A stretch of DNA of 64,000 nt from positions 1,550,001-1,614,000 of the forward strand of contig JAKSGN010000005.1 in assembly GCA_024180945.1 (NCBI GenBank), written 5' to 3'. The DNA is from Macrophomina tecta (Eukaryota; Ascomycota; Dothideomycetes; Botryosphaeriales; Botryosphaeriaceae). Position numbers and translations under genes: made by a program. Below the pieces are notes generated by a model, which was not told where the DNA came from, made no database searches, and saw only the letters and a list, made by a program, of their open reading frames with translations. Below, piece after piece: positions 23,366 to 33,854 of the stretch (positions within the stretch are counted from its first letter, which is position 1; the number at the start of each line of letters is the position of its first letter).

Positions 23366-24837
23366 ATGGAGAAGCAGAAAAGTGGCGTCTTCAAGTCGGA
23401 TGGCAACGTCGAGCATCGTGAGGCAATGGACTCCGACACCCCGGCAACTCCAGAAAACGTCACTGCCGTCGTCGAAGACATCCCGTACGGACCTGGCGGC
23501 ATCCGTGGTATCGTTGCCTCACCGTATGTCTTCGGCGCAGCATTCCTTGCGTCTTTGGGCGACTTCTCCTTCGGCTATGACCAGGGTGTCATTTCCATCA
23601 TCAATTTGATGCCCTCAATTTACGAAGCAGTACCTAGAGCTTGAAGGAGGTTTGTACTACAGGCCCAGGTCATCAGTCAACAGGGAGCATGCACTAATGA
23701 AAACGCGCCAGGCGGCTTCTGGGCCGGCTTCATGACGGAGATGTTGGAACTTGGTGCCTTCCTTGAGTGCTTCTTCATGCCGTGGCTGGCTGACAAGATC
23801 AGCCGCAAGCGGGCTCTCAGCGCCGTCGTTGTCGTCTTCAACATCGAGACTGCGGCGCCGAACTACGGAGCCCTCGGATTTGGCGGGTTCTTCGGCGGCA
23901 TCGGGCGTCGGCACACTTGCGCTGGTAAGCACATTTCCAGAGTAGTATCCAAGCATTTTGCTGACACTCGCAGGGCGCACCTCTTTACATTTCCGAACTC
24001 TCGCCCCCCGCATCTCCGTGGTGCGCTCCTGGGCCTCGAGTCTGTTTCCATCGTCCTTGGCGCCGTCGCCTCCTATTAGGTCACCTACGCCACTAGACAG
24101 ATGGGAAGGGGATATATCATTCCGGCTGCCGTTTGGACTGCAGATGGTCTGCGCGACGTTTCTGGGAGTCGGAATCCACGTGTTCCCATACAGTCCGCGC
24201 TGGCTGGGCCTCGTTGGCCGCGAGGCCGAATGCCTCCAAAGTCTTTCCAGCCTTCGCCGCCTTCCGCCCACTGACTGGCGCGTCAAGACGGAATTTCAGG
24301 CGACCATGACCGAATTCGAGTCCCAGAAGAGAATACTCGAGAGAGGCGATGCGGACGAAAGAGGCTTTCGTCTTGAGATCGCTGCCTGGCTCGACCTTTT
24401 CAGGAGCTGGAAGCGCGTGGCGATTGGTACCGGAGCAGCCTTCTTCCAACCGTTTTCCGGGATAGATGGTGGGTAACAGCGGGCTGCGGTGGTGCGTTTA
24501 CTAATCATGATTGCTCCGTTGCTGTTTCGCAGGCTTGGGCAGGACGACGAGACATCGCTCATCCTCTCTGGGATGATCAACATCGGCCAGCTGGCCGCCC
24601 GCGGTACTCTGCTTCTTTGTTATCGACCGCGTTGGCATGGCTACCCCGTATATCCTCACGAGCGCGCTCGTCGGACAGTTTTCGCACGACTGGCCGGGCT
24701 GGCTGGGCTACCCGGAAAGCAAAGGGAAGAAGGGCCGCGAAGGCATGAAGCGAGGCGTTTCCCTGCAAGAGCTGGCCGCAGTGAAGCGGCCGGAAGAGAT
24801 GGCGGGCTGGCTCGGCAGGAGGGCGGAGGTAGAGTAA
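23366..24837 (+). pseudogene. Decayed MFS sugar transporter
   Basis: Remains of a 12-helix sugar porter of the plasma membrane. Recognisable blocks lie in order but in different frames: an N-terminus with SFGYDQGVISI, then ELGAF, the ISRKRALS loop, APLYISE, LRGALLGLESVSIVLG, FRLPFGLQMV, FPYSPRWL, AAFFQPFSGI, DDETSLILSGMINIGQL, CFFVIDRVG, SALVGQFSHDWPGW and the post-TM12 motif PESKGK. Damage: a TGA at 23642-23644 with no phase-matched intron; an extra base near 23902; an extra C in the C6 run near 24005; a TAG at 24077-24079 where the family has Trp (SY-stop-VTY); a shift near 24105; an in-frame TAA at 24474-24476; and a shift near 24605. The stretch encoding helices 9-12 is missing, so SHDWPGW abuts PESKGK within about 6 codons. 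It cannot encode a working transporter. Confidence 0.88.
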
Positions 24838-24840
24838 TCA

Positions 24841-25148
24841 TGGCCTCTAGCGTGGCGTGGAGTTTGGGATATTTCCGCGATGCTTTCCAATGTCGTGCCG
24901 AGCCGGACGTCGTGGCCGGATCGGGGCGCACGCAAGGCAACGGCCGCGGCGGCTGCTTTTATCAGCCAGAGCCGGGCGCGTCTGTGCGGCTACGCGGCCA
25001 GCCAATTGATCCCTGCAACTCCGCACTTGTGGTTGGGCCCGCTACTTCGAAGCGTAGCTAGCGGGGGCTTGCACCGAGGACGGAAGCAAAAAGGTAGCAC
25101 GGCTCCGCTACACCCACTCCCTCATCACCTCCGTCCGCTGCGAGCACA
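24841..25148. other. Spacer between pseudogene and regulator
   Basis: About 300 bp with no coding support. It probably holds the promoter of the following Zn2Cys6 gene. Confidence 0.4.
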
Positions 25149-27383
25149 ATGAATTTGTCCTGGTTAGTTGCTGACGCATGTGTACGCTGCCAGAGACAGC
25201 AAGCTGATTTGCTCCGCCCTGCAGCAACAACTGCCGCACGCGGCACTACAAGTGTCCGTTCTCCGGGTACCACGTCCGCGAAAGCACGCCGCTGACGGAA
25301 GTTGACGCAGGCGACGGCAAGGTGCCTCAGTGCGGCAGATGCGAACGAACCGGCCGCCCATGTATACGCGAGACCCGCTGGAAGTTCAAGCACCGCGCCT
25401 TTCCGAGGCAGGATCATCTGAAGCAGAAGTGGCTTCCCGTGCCTCCCAAAGGTTCATCCGCCCTGTGACACCTTGACCTCGACCTCGTCCCCTGAGCCGC
25501 TGACCCGCCCGCAGTTGATTTCATTGCCGAGAACGGCATCGACTATCTGGACACTGAGGACGATGACGACCTTGCTGCAGACACTCCTACCCATGCCGAC
25601 GTCCTGCCCAGGACCGACCTCTCCCTGGGCGCTGACATGATCTTGGATCCTGCCTTGGTATGTGTGGCGTGAGGATGCCTCTACGAGCCCAACCACTAAA
25701 TCTTCCTGCTCCAGTCCGACCAGCCGTCGGCCTTCCATCTGCAGGGCCATGACATTCCTGGCTCTCTATCACCCTTCACCTCACTTACCACCTCTGCCTC
25801 CTGGATCGCCGACCTCGAGCGCCTGCACACAATAGCCGTCAGCACTCCTCAGCCGAACCCCAACGCAGCTGGCCAGGCCGGAAACCAATGGCCCCTTCCG
25901 ATCGAAGAAGAGGCCATGTTACTTCGCTACTTCTATGACCATGTCTCGCATTTCGTATGCCGGAACACAGCCCCCTGACATCCCTTCACCCGGCTCATCC
26001 GTTTGGCAGTTCGACGTCAGCGAACCGATCCAGTACTTCCGCGTAGATATCCCCAGCGAGCGAGAACAAACACAACTTTGGCAAACGCGATCTTGGCGCT
26101 ATCCTCGCGAATCTTGCAATGGAAGAACGGCTACAACCCCCACGTCGCAGACCGCTACTACCAACGCTGCCTCGAAGCCCTGATCCCCGCGCTGAACGAC
26201 GAAACGCTGGTCATGGACGAGACGCTCCTCGCCGCGACCATATTCCTCCGCATGCTGGAAGAGATGGACTGTAAGTCACTCCACTGCCCAGCCCTCCCGT
26301 TTCTTGCATGAGCACCAAGTCACTCCAAAGAAGCCTCTCACGAACGTCAAGCCTTCCCCACCGCAGCACACATGACCGGCTTCGACGACGGCGGGCACCT
26401 CAGCGGCACGCAGGCCATCATCAGCGTGGCCACCAACACGTACGGGCACATCGTGCCCACCGGCTTCCGGCTGGCGGCGTACTGGACCGCGTTCCGGCAG
26501 GAGCTGTGGCTGGCGCTGCACAAGCAGCAGCCCGTCACCATGTCGGTGCGGCGCGTGTGCGGCTTCGACGACGCTCACGGCTTCGCGCCCGCGCCCGACT
26601 GGGTGTGGTGCCAGCGCGCCATCGCCCACTGCGCCGACGTGCTCGACTGCACCTTCGGCAACTTCGAGACCGGCCGAGAGGACGCGGCGAAGCGGTGGAA
26701 GTGGCTCGTCGACGACAATGCCCGCTGGTGGGCCGGCGTGCCCAAGAGCTTCGAGCCCTTCTTCGGCCGATGGACGGACGCGGACGAGAACAAGTTCCCG
26801 GACGTCCGGTTGCATCTGGAGTGGCACGGTGAGTGGAAGCGATGGACTGTCGTGGCCGCGCAAGTGCTGACCGACTGTCCTCGTGGAAGTGATGGGATAC
26901 GCCTACATTATCCTCGCCCGCCTTCTGCTGGTCGTCCACGACCCGACTATACCTACGCTGGGACCGCAACGCCGACAGGCAGTTGCTGTGATTGATGTAC
27001 GGCCCTATATATTGTTGAAGCACCGCTATAGACAAAAGTCTAACCTTGCGGGCTCAGGAGAAAGCAAAGCGCGACGTCCGAATTCTCTGCGGCATCGGCC
27101 TGTCCAACGATACGGTCCCCCCAGCCATCTTGATATCCTGCATGGCAGTCACTCTCTGTAAGCGGATCAAATGCCTACACCCGTTACTTCTCGCTCAGAA
27201 CATCCGTCCGTGCATTCAACATCACAAACATGAAACTAATAGTCCTCTCCCGCAGTCGGCGATCGCTTCACCAACCCGCTAGAACAAGAACGCCTGTACA
27301 TGGTGCTCCTCGAGACCGAGCGACGACACGGGTGGCCGACCGCCAAGGCACGAACGCAGCTCAAGGAATTGTGGGGGTGTTGA
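25149..27383 (+). pseudogene. Zn2Cys6 transcription factor with one frameshift
   Basis: Nearly complete regulator. Exons: 25149-25162 (14 nt), 25225-25451, 25515-25657, 25715-25954, 26010-26270, 26367-26828, 26890-26996, 27058-27157, 27256-27383. The 14-nt first exon begins ATG and ends inside a Cys codon, so splicing gives MNLSCNNCRTRHYKC. Zinc Cys residues are 5, 8, 15, 41, 44 and 51, with 25 residues between the third and fourth instead of the usual 5-9. The rest follows a fungal-specific factor domain to a WGC end. Exon 5 is out of frame internally: FDVSEPIQYFRVDIP runs in one frame, and QRARTNTTLANAIL continues in another after the CCCC run at 26052-26055. The exon is 261 nt where the flanking phases need 262. 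This is one missing base, by mutation or sequencing error; all other junctions are clean. About 560 codons excluding the shift. Confidence 0.75.
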
Positions 27384-30300
27384 GGCGCAGGGCTCAGCAG
27401 GCCGGTACCAGCGCAGCCAGCGGGCAGAATATGCTCCCGAGCCAGCATCGACGGCGGGAGCCAAACCCCGCGAGTCTGAGGAACTGTCCGACAGGAATGG
27501 AAGACCTTGATAGAATGGGGCTCCGTTCAGCACTGATGCTGGATGGCAAGCGGGCACTTGGCCCTTCTCGCCGGCGGGGCTCGGAGTTCCGCGCGCGGAA
27601 TGGAGGGATCGCTTATTTTTCGAGCTTCACAATTTGGTTGAAACTTGGTTCAAGGTTTCGGGGAGTGCCGGCAGCTCGTGTGCACGCGCAGTCGATTCAT
27701 GATCTGCCATGTGTATCAACTCAGATGCTGATCATGCTTGGCCATACGGAATGGGCCGGTGCGGGTAGAATTCGGTGGGTACTTCCCCGCTCCAGGGGGG
27801 TGTGGTGCTCGTCACTAGCACCGCACGGGTTTGGATCATGACTGTTTCGCAACCGCGGGGCAAGTCAAGAGGCGTGGAACAAATGAAAGAGGAGCGATGG
27901 AAGAGCAAGGATATGCAGGCGATATTGAGCTTCTCGCAAGCTTCAGACTCAAAAAGGCCACCAGGCCGAGCAATTAGGCCCATTCCCTTTGGAATGTTTG
28001 GGCCCTACAGCGAGCGCCGGCCGAGGAATATCTTCGGGTAAATTACGAAGAAAAGATGGTTATGTGAACGGATTCGACGATTGCACGCAGTAATGGGCCT
28101 GTGCTTGATGGCGAATCCTAAATACGGGAGGAAACCCGTGGCCTGAAGTATACCTTGGCCAATGCGACGGCTCCGAGTAAGCAATCCAGCAACTACCATG
28201 ATATCCACGTTTGGTATTCGCCGAATGAAGGCAGCCAAACAGATCGAGGCCTGTGCTTGTCAAATCCGAAATTCGAGCCAGAAGCCGAGCTACTGTACGA
28301 AACACGAGAATTTGTGTCATCGGTGGGTACCAAAGCTGCCCCATCTCACCGCAGCACTCGCTGTTCATGACTCGTGCGTGCTGACTTGTACTTGAGGTGT
28401 CGTCCATCCTAGAGGGGAATTGTTCAAGCGTGGGAGGTAAGTATCTGGAATCGTCATTCATCATCTCAGATCACAATAATGGTATCAAGAGGAAGAGGGC
28501 GCGCGTGACAACAAGAGCTGGTTCCGCAACGGTTGCTCAAGTCCTTGTGGTAAGAAAAATGCTGCTAACAATCCTAGTCTGGTGCGATTCTCCCAACCTA
28601 TCCGCTTCACTAATTTGAAAATCTGGCAACTAAGCGCTAATAACGACCATAAAAGAGGAACTGTAAGTCTTGGACCAATTACTAGATATCCGTACCGAAA
28701 CGTCCCATGCTATGACAATCAACTGGGCTACCAAGATCTCTCTGAATTTATCACTTCGGATAACGTAGAAATATATTACACCAGTATTAAATTAGGTCCG
28801 GTTCCATGACTTATATTACTACTCCCGTGTATACCGGGCAAGCAACGCCTTGGTCGTGCATTGACTTTCCATTACAATTTCCATACTTTGCGGGGCATGT
28901 ATGAACAAGCCTAAATAATTTATGCCTTTACTAATACTCGTTCGGTGTTCGGCCATACAAAGAGCGCGAAGGCTTAGATGTTAGGCTCCGAACACCTAAC
29001 CGAAACCCCGCACCAATATCGGAGGTCCTGCTTGAAGCGCTCGCTCTCTGCCGGACTATTGCCTCAGGGGGGTATTTAAGGGCTGCAGATCCAAGCTTGA
29101 GTGGTGCATGTAAATACCTCCTGAATGATGCCTTACGCTTTTTCCAATGTGCTACCGCATCACACAGCGTGATTGTCATCCAACAGCTGGACCAGAAAAT
29201 CCCAATAGCCACTAGATACATTGCTATCTCTCCTGTCCGTTCGAGCGACATCTTCTGACCCATTATCGTCCAGTGGCGGGGGCCATGTCTGCCTAGTCAA
29301 TTACCTGCTCAATTTGCTGTCGCACTGTTAGAACCCAGCCACAAGTTTTTCAGGATTAAGAATAGTTTACAGCACAGTGGCTGTCCTGCGCTCCACGAGT
29401 CCAAATGTGCGCAGCCTTTAACAAACGTGATCTGAAGCTTCGCCTAGGGTTTTGCAAAGCGAATAGTCCACCCGGGCATATTAGCCAAACATCAATGCTC
29501 CACATCTTTGTCATTCACTAATCTCCACGAGCAGGAAAAGAGGCCTGCCTCTACGAAGATCAGGCCAAAATGAGGTAGATAACTGGACGACGAAAGAAGC
29601 GGATTCATTAGCTCAATCCGTTGAAGCACGAAGAGCTGCACGGAGTGTTTACCCGGAACACAGGGCTTAATTGAGCTTAGTCCCACTTCTGAAGTGCACA
29701 TAGTCTCTGCTAGTCATGAGCCCCTTGGAGGGTCGATCCGCTCTGGTTTCAACACAGTCTAATCGTCGCTGTCATATGCCAGACTCAAAAGCACTTACTT
29801 TTAGTTATGTTGAACCATGCTTCATACAACCCTGGTCTCGCTCGGCAGCACGGAATAATGGCTAAACACATTCAGTATGGCAATTGGAACCGGGCGCGAT
29901 CCTATTACAGCCAGAGCACGAGAGAGCAGACCGGGCCATGCCCTCACGCCGCTGCAATGCAGCGCATGTGCGGGAGAATCTCAAGCCGCCAACGGGCTGC
30001 CACAGGGAATGGCCCCAAGATGCGTAGAACTTACCGGTATACATGTGTGGCACCTCTCTGTCTCTCTCTCTCTCTCTGTTGATAATCGATTCTCCGAAGA
30101 AACCGCCCAAGGAGGAAAAGTATCATTATGCTCGCCCCATTCCCCGGACCTTGACCCCGACAAGGAGCCACTCAAAGACACCGACTCCAGGAAAGCGACG
30201 CGCCAGGCGCGCCCAGCCGCCCAGCCCGCTTAGCTGTGCATCACCCGATCCCCGCAGCGCATGGCATGCACATAATGCGTCTCCAAGGTCCACTACCTGC

Positions 30301-31204
30301 CGCTCCTCCTCACGGCAAGGGCCGATACGCAGCAACCAATCAACGAAGCGGGGGTAAGATGTGCGCGTGCACGACGCGAAGCCGAGTTCGAATGCATGGA
30401 GCAGCTGATAGACGCCGTACGACGTCCTGTCTGTACATGGGAAAGACAGAGAGTTGATGATAAGCTAGGGAGCTGTGTGTGAGGCGTACGATGGGAATCG
30501 TCGAGTTGCCTGCCGTGTGACGTGCATTATTCTTCATCCCCTGCCGGTGGACCCATGCAGCTGTAAATCTTCTTTACGTACACTGCGGCAACCCTTCCTT
30601 TTCTTCTTCACCGGTCTTAATTGCTAGTACAAACATAGACACAAGCATGCAGAACCATGGTGTGGCCAGCCTACTGAATATATGTAGTCGGGAATTCCCT
30701 ACCGCCTCCCCTTTCAATCCCGACCCGAAGAACGTGTAAGCTCCCGCTGTGATAAAAGATAAAGCCATAAGTATAGGATATTTGAGAAGCAACTCTCACA
30801 ACCATGACCGTCGTTCGATCAGCGAAGTAGGCCTACTAGTTTGAGATAACGATGTCCATTAGCCAACCCTGCACTGGGACGAGGACCCGACAAAGGACCT
30901 CAATATCTACAAGATAACGCCAGAGGGCCAGCAAACCTCTTCAATCCATGAGGGGGAGATGATATTGCAAGAAAAAGAAGACCGAAATGACAATAACCAA
31001 TCCACTTTTGACCACATGTCGGCCAAACGCCTGTACACCACAGCAACAAAGGGGGTATGCGCAAGCCCGAACCTTGCGAGCCAAGCCAGTCCGACAATCC
31101 AGCTGCCACTGATCGTCAGAGTCGTCATCCCAATAGCATCTTAGTCCTCTCTCTCTTGCTGTACCAAAAAGACGGGGGGGAAATGTTATACAGCAGACAT
31201 TCCC
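27384..31204. other. Gene-poor 3.8-kb region
   Basis: No convincing gene, RNA gene or transposon domain. The part from about 28.4 to 29.8 kb is more AT-rich than its surroundings. A CT microsatellite lies near 30053-30077. A 75-codon frame at 28582-28809 is the longest with a non-random look, but it has no recognisable domain or splice partners. The region separates the accessory-looking left part from the housekeeping right part. Confidence 0.5.
30053..30077 (+). repeat. CT dinucleotide microsatellite
   Basis: A TC/CT run of about 25 bases, interrupted once by a G, in the gene-poor region. It shows simple slippage and no gene context. Confidence 0.85.
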
Positions 31205-33233
31205 TCATGTCACAATATCCAAACTGTCCATCTTCCAAATCTCCACATCCTTAACCGCTTCTTTATCCACCTTCTTCACAATCCTCCTCACGCCCAACTC
31301 CTCCCCCATGGTCGGATCAACCGGACTCTTCGGCGTACTCGCGCCGGGCACCTCTCTCACGCCACCACACAAAAACACCATATCGCCAATCCCCAAATAC
31401 TTCAAGCCATCCCACTCCTTCCTGCGCAGCTCAAACGAAATGACTTGCTCGTGCAGGTTCCCGGAAATGCTTTGCATGAGCTCGAGCTCCTGGGTGGTAG
31501 CGCGGATGAGGATGCGCAGCGCCCACAAGCGCGGGAGGTGTTTGAGCAGCTGGCGCATGTTCTCCGGGTTCTTCTCCTCCAGCGCGACGCCCAGCTGCTC
31601 GAGGTGCGGGCAAGCGCGGCCGAGCTGTACCAGCACCTCGCCGCCCAGGAGCCACTGGTCCGACAGCAGCAGATGCTTGAGGGACTTGCCCAGGTGGCGC
31701 GTGATGGCGGCCAGGTAGTCGCCGGCAATGGTAGCGCTTTCGCGCGACATGGGCGTGTCAGGCCCGTTGCCGGGCATGAAAGGCGATTGCGAGTTGCCGT
31801 CCGAGCCAATGCCGGCGAAGGCATTGTGGATGTTGTTGTTCGCTGCCGGTGAGACGCCATTGGGCGTGGCCCGGGTGGGCCTCCGTTTGGCGTTGACAAT
31901 GTAGAGCTTCTCCAAGCCTTTTAGCTGGGCCATGACTGCGGCCTGTTTGGCATCCAACACGTCTCCGCGCATCATTTTAAGGTACTTGGGGACTTTTTGT
32001 GGTTCGAATAACCGCCAGGTGTCGTCTATGAAGACTGTGATAGCGTCCTGGGTATTGCAGTTGATGAAGCTGATCTCCTCCAGTGCGTTTACGTCAATTA
32101 GCTCGTCAAGGTCAATGTTCGTTGCCCTTGTGTACAGGTTAATCATGGAATACTTCTTGAGCTTGAGGGGTTGTTTGTTCGCCACACAGCGGCCGAAATA
32201 CGCAGTGAGATTTGTGCTCTCCTCGCCGGAATCGCGCATGCGCGGACTCCAATGCAAATGTACTGACTCCAGTTTCTTAGAATGTGCAAGCAGAACAGAG
32301 ATGTCGTCCGGGTAACAAAGGGGGTCAATGTCGAGGGCCTTGAACTCGCGGAGGTTCGACATTGGGGGTATCACAACGGTAGGTCTGGGAATGCGGGTAT
32401 TTGGGAATTTGAGGGTAAGGGCCTGCAGCGTCAAGTTCGCCTGCAGACCCTGGTATATGGTCTGGAGGGGCTTGGTGTTGAGCTCCCAGCTGCCGCGCGT
32501 CAGCATCCCCAACACTCAATTCAGGCACGGCGAAACGTACGCGAAGTCGGCCAGCTTGTCCATCCTGTCCATAGCAGCTCGCACGGCAATGTTCAGCATC
32601 ATTGAATTGTCCGGCACGCGACCTCTGGAAAAGTCCTCGAGGTCGCTCTCCCTCCAATCACCAACCAATTGCCAGCTGCGCACATACTGGGCGACGTTCT
32701 TGGTGACGAGGCCATTCAGGCCCATGGCGAAGGGGCTCCCACTTCCGTATCCTTCCGGCCGGCCATTGTCCTTGTATCGCAGCTCGCTATACGACCGCAG
32801 CACGACTTTCTCGTAGAGGCGGGGGAGGGTCATGTAGTACAGCAGGCGCGAGGTGCGCGTCACGCGGGCGAGGTCGGCAATGTCATCGATCTGGGAGGAG
32901 GTGTTTGGATTAGCTGTAGTCCGGCGCGGATATACTAGGCAGCGCGCACAGCTGGCATGTACGCTTCGAGCCCCAACGGCCACGCGACGCTCGTCCGGAG
33001 CTTCAGTGAGCTGACTGGGCGCGGCGGCGGATTGGAGCTGAGTTGGCACGAGCTGGCGGGGACGAGGAGGGCGTCCAACACACATATGACAGTATCAGCG
33101 CGACGAGGTTGAGCGGCAAGTTCTGACGCTGGTAGACGGCTACAGGGCTAGTGTACTGCATCGGCATGGGCGGGCCGGCGAAGGCATCTTTGTTTATGCT
33201 GTCTAGCGGCGTCGACGGCTGCTGGGCAGGCAT
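31205..33233 (-). CDS. F-box / leucine-rich-repeat-like protein
   Basis: Probable SCF ubiquitin-ligase substrate adaptor, function not defined. Exons 33233-33084, 32890-32541 and 32489-31205 (594 aa); introns of 193 and 51 bp. A disordered start is followed by an F-box-like segment about residues 38-80 (LPLNLVALILSYI, then LARVTRTSRLLYYMTLPRLYEKVVL), restored across intron 1. The rest contains irregular Leu-rich repeats (for example LKHLLLSDQWLLGG, LEQLGVALE, LPRLWALRILIRAT), with a disordered Asn/Ser/Pro insertion around TPNGVSPAANNN. Donor GTACGT of intron 2 was chosen over a read-through because it alone restores frame. No target can be inferred. Confidence 0.82.
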
Positions 33234-33854
33234 GGCGGGCACTCGGCCAGAGCTCGTCGGGGCGTCAGCGGAGGGCTCGCGTATTGACGCAGGGCGGCGG
33301 GGACGAGGCAGCGGTTGGAGGCGGATCGGGACGGGGAGCGAGGCACTGCGCGGAGCCGTCGAGATGATTATGTAGGCAAAGGCATTGGTGTTCGTTGGCG
33401 TCGGGATGGCCGCTGCCGGTCGATGCGTGCTGCGAATTGTGCAAGGCGAGCCGGCTTGCAGCCACACTCCCGCCCGCCAGGCCTGCCCCCAGCTCCCGCC
33501 TGAGCAAGAGATCCGCAGCCAAGCCCCGCCTGTCCGCAGACGTCACTTCACATGTTTCTTTTCGTCCGCTGAGAATTCTTACGCGCATCTGTGGCTTGAC
33601 GCCGCCGTTGCGTTGTCCTGCAATGCCCGTCTCCGCTCACCCAAGCCTCCGCACCTGTTTGTCCAACCCATCCACCAGCCCTTTTGCTGCTGCCTGGCAG
33701 GCGCCACCCGCGCTGCTTCCGGCATCCTCCGCCTTTCTTTTCGCAGGCCCTCCCGTCAATACCCAAAGCGCCCCAACCCTGAATTCGGAACCGGCCTCAT
33801 CCGAGACATCCACCAACACCAACCAACCGGAAACTGAGCCATCGCCCGATTTTT
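33234..33854. other. Intergenic between F-box gene and TDP1
   Basis: About 620 bp that should include the F-box gene promoter and the TDP1 3' UTR. GC-rich overlapping frames occur on both strands, but none has coding support. Confidence 0.45.

Noticed and set aside
26829..27057. Splitting the second Zn2Cys6 gene into two genes
   Set aside because: All downstream junctions (26828/26890, 26996/27058, 27157/27256) keep phase and give a continuous C-terminal domain ending in a typical WGC.
612..27383. Secondary-metabolite gene cluster
   Set aside because: A P450 and Zn2Cys6 regulators are present, but there is no PKS, NRPS, terpene cyclase or prenyltransferase, so this label is not supported.
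28582..28809. 75-codon frame in the gene-poor region
   Set aside because: It has no homology that I recognise and no signal peptide, and no flanking exon can be joined with good splice sites.
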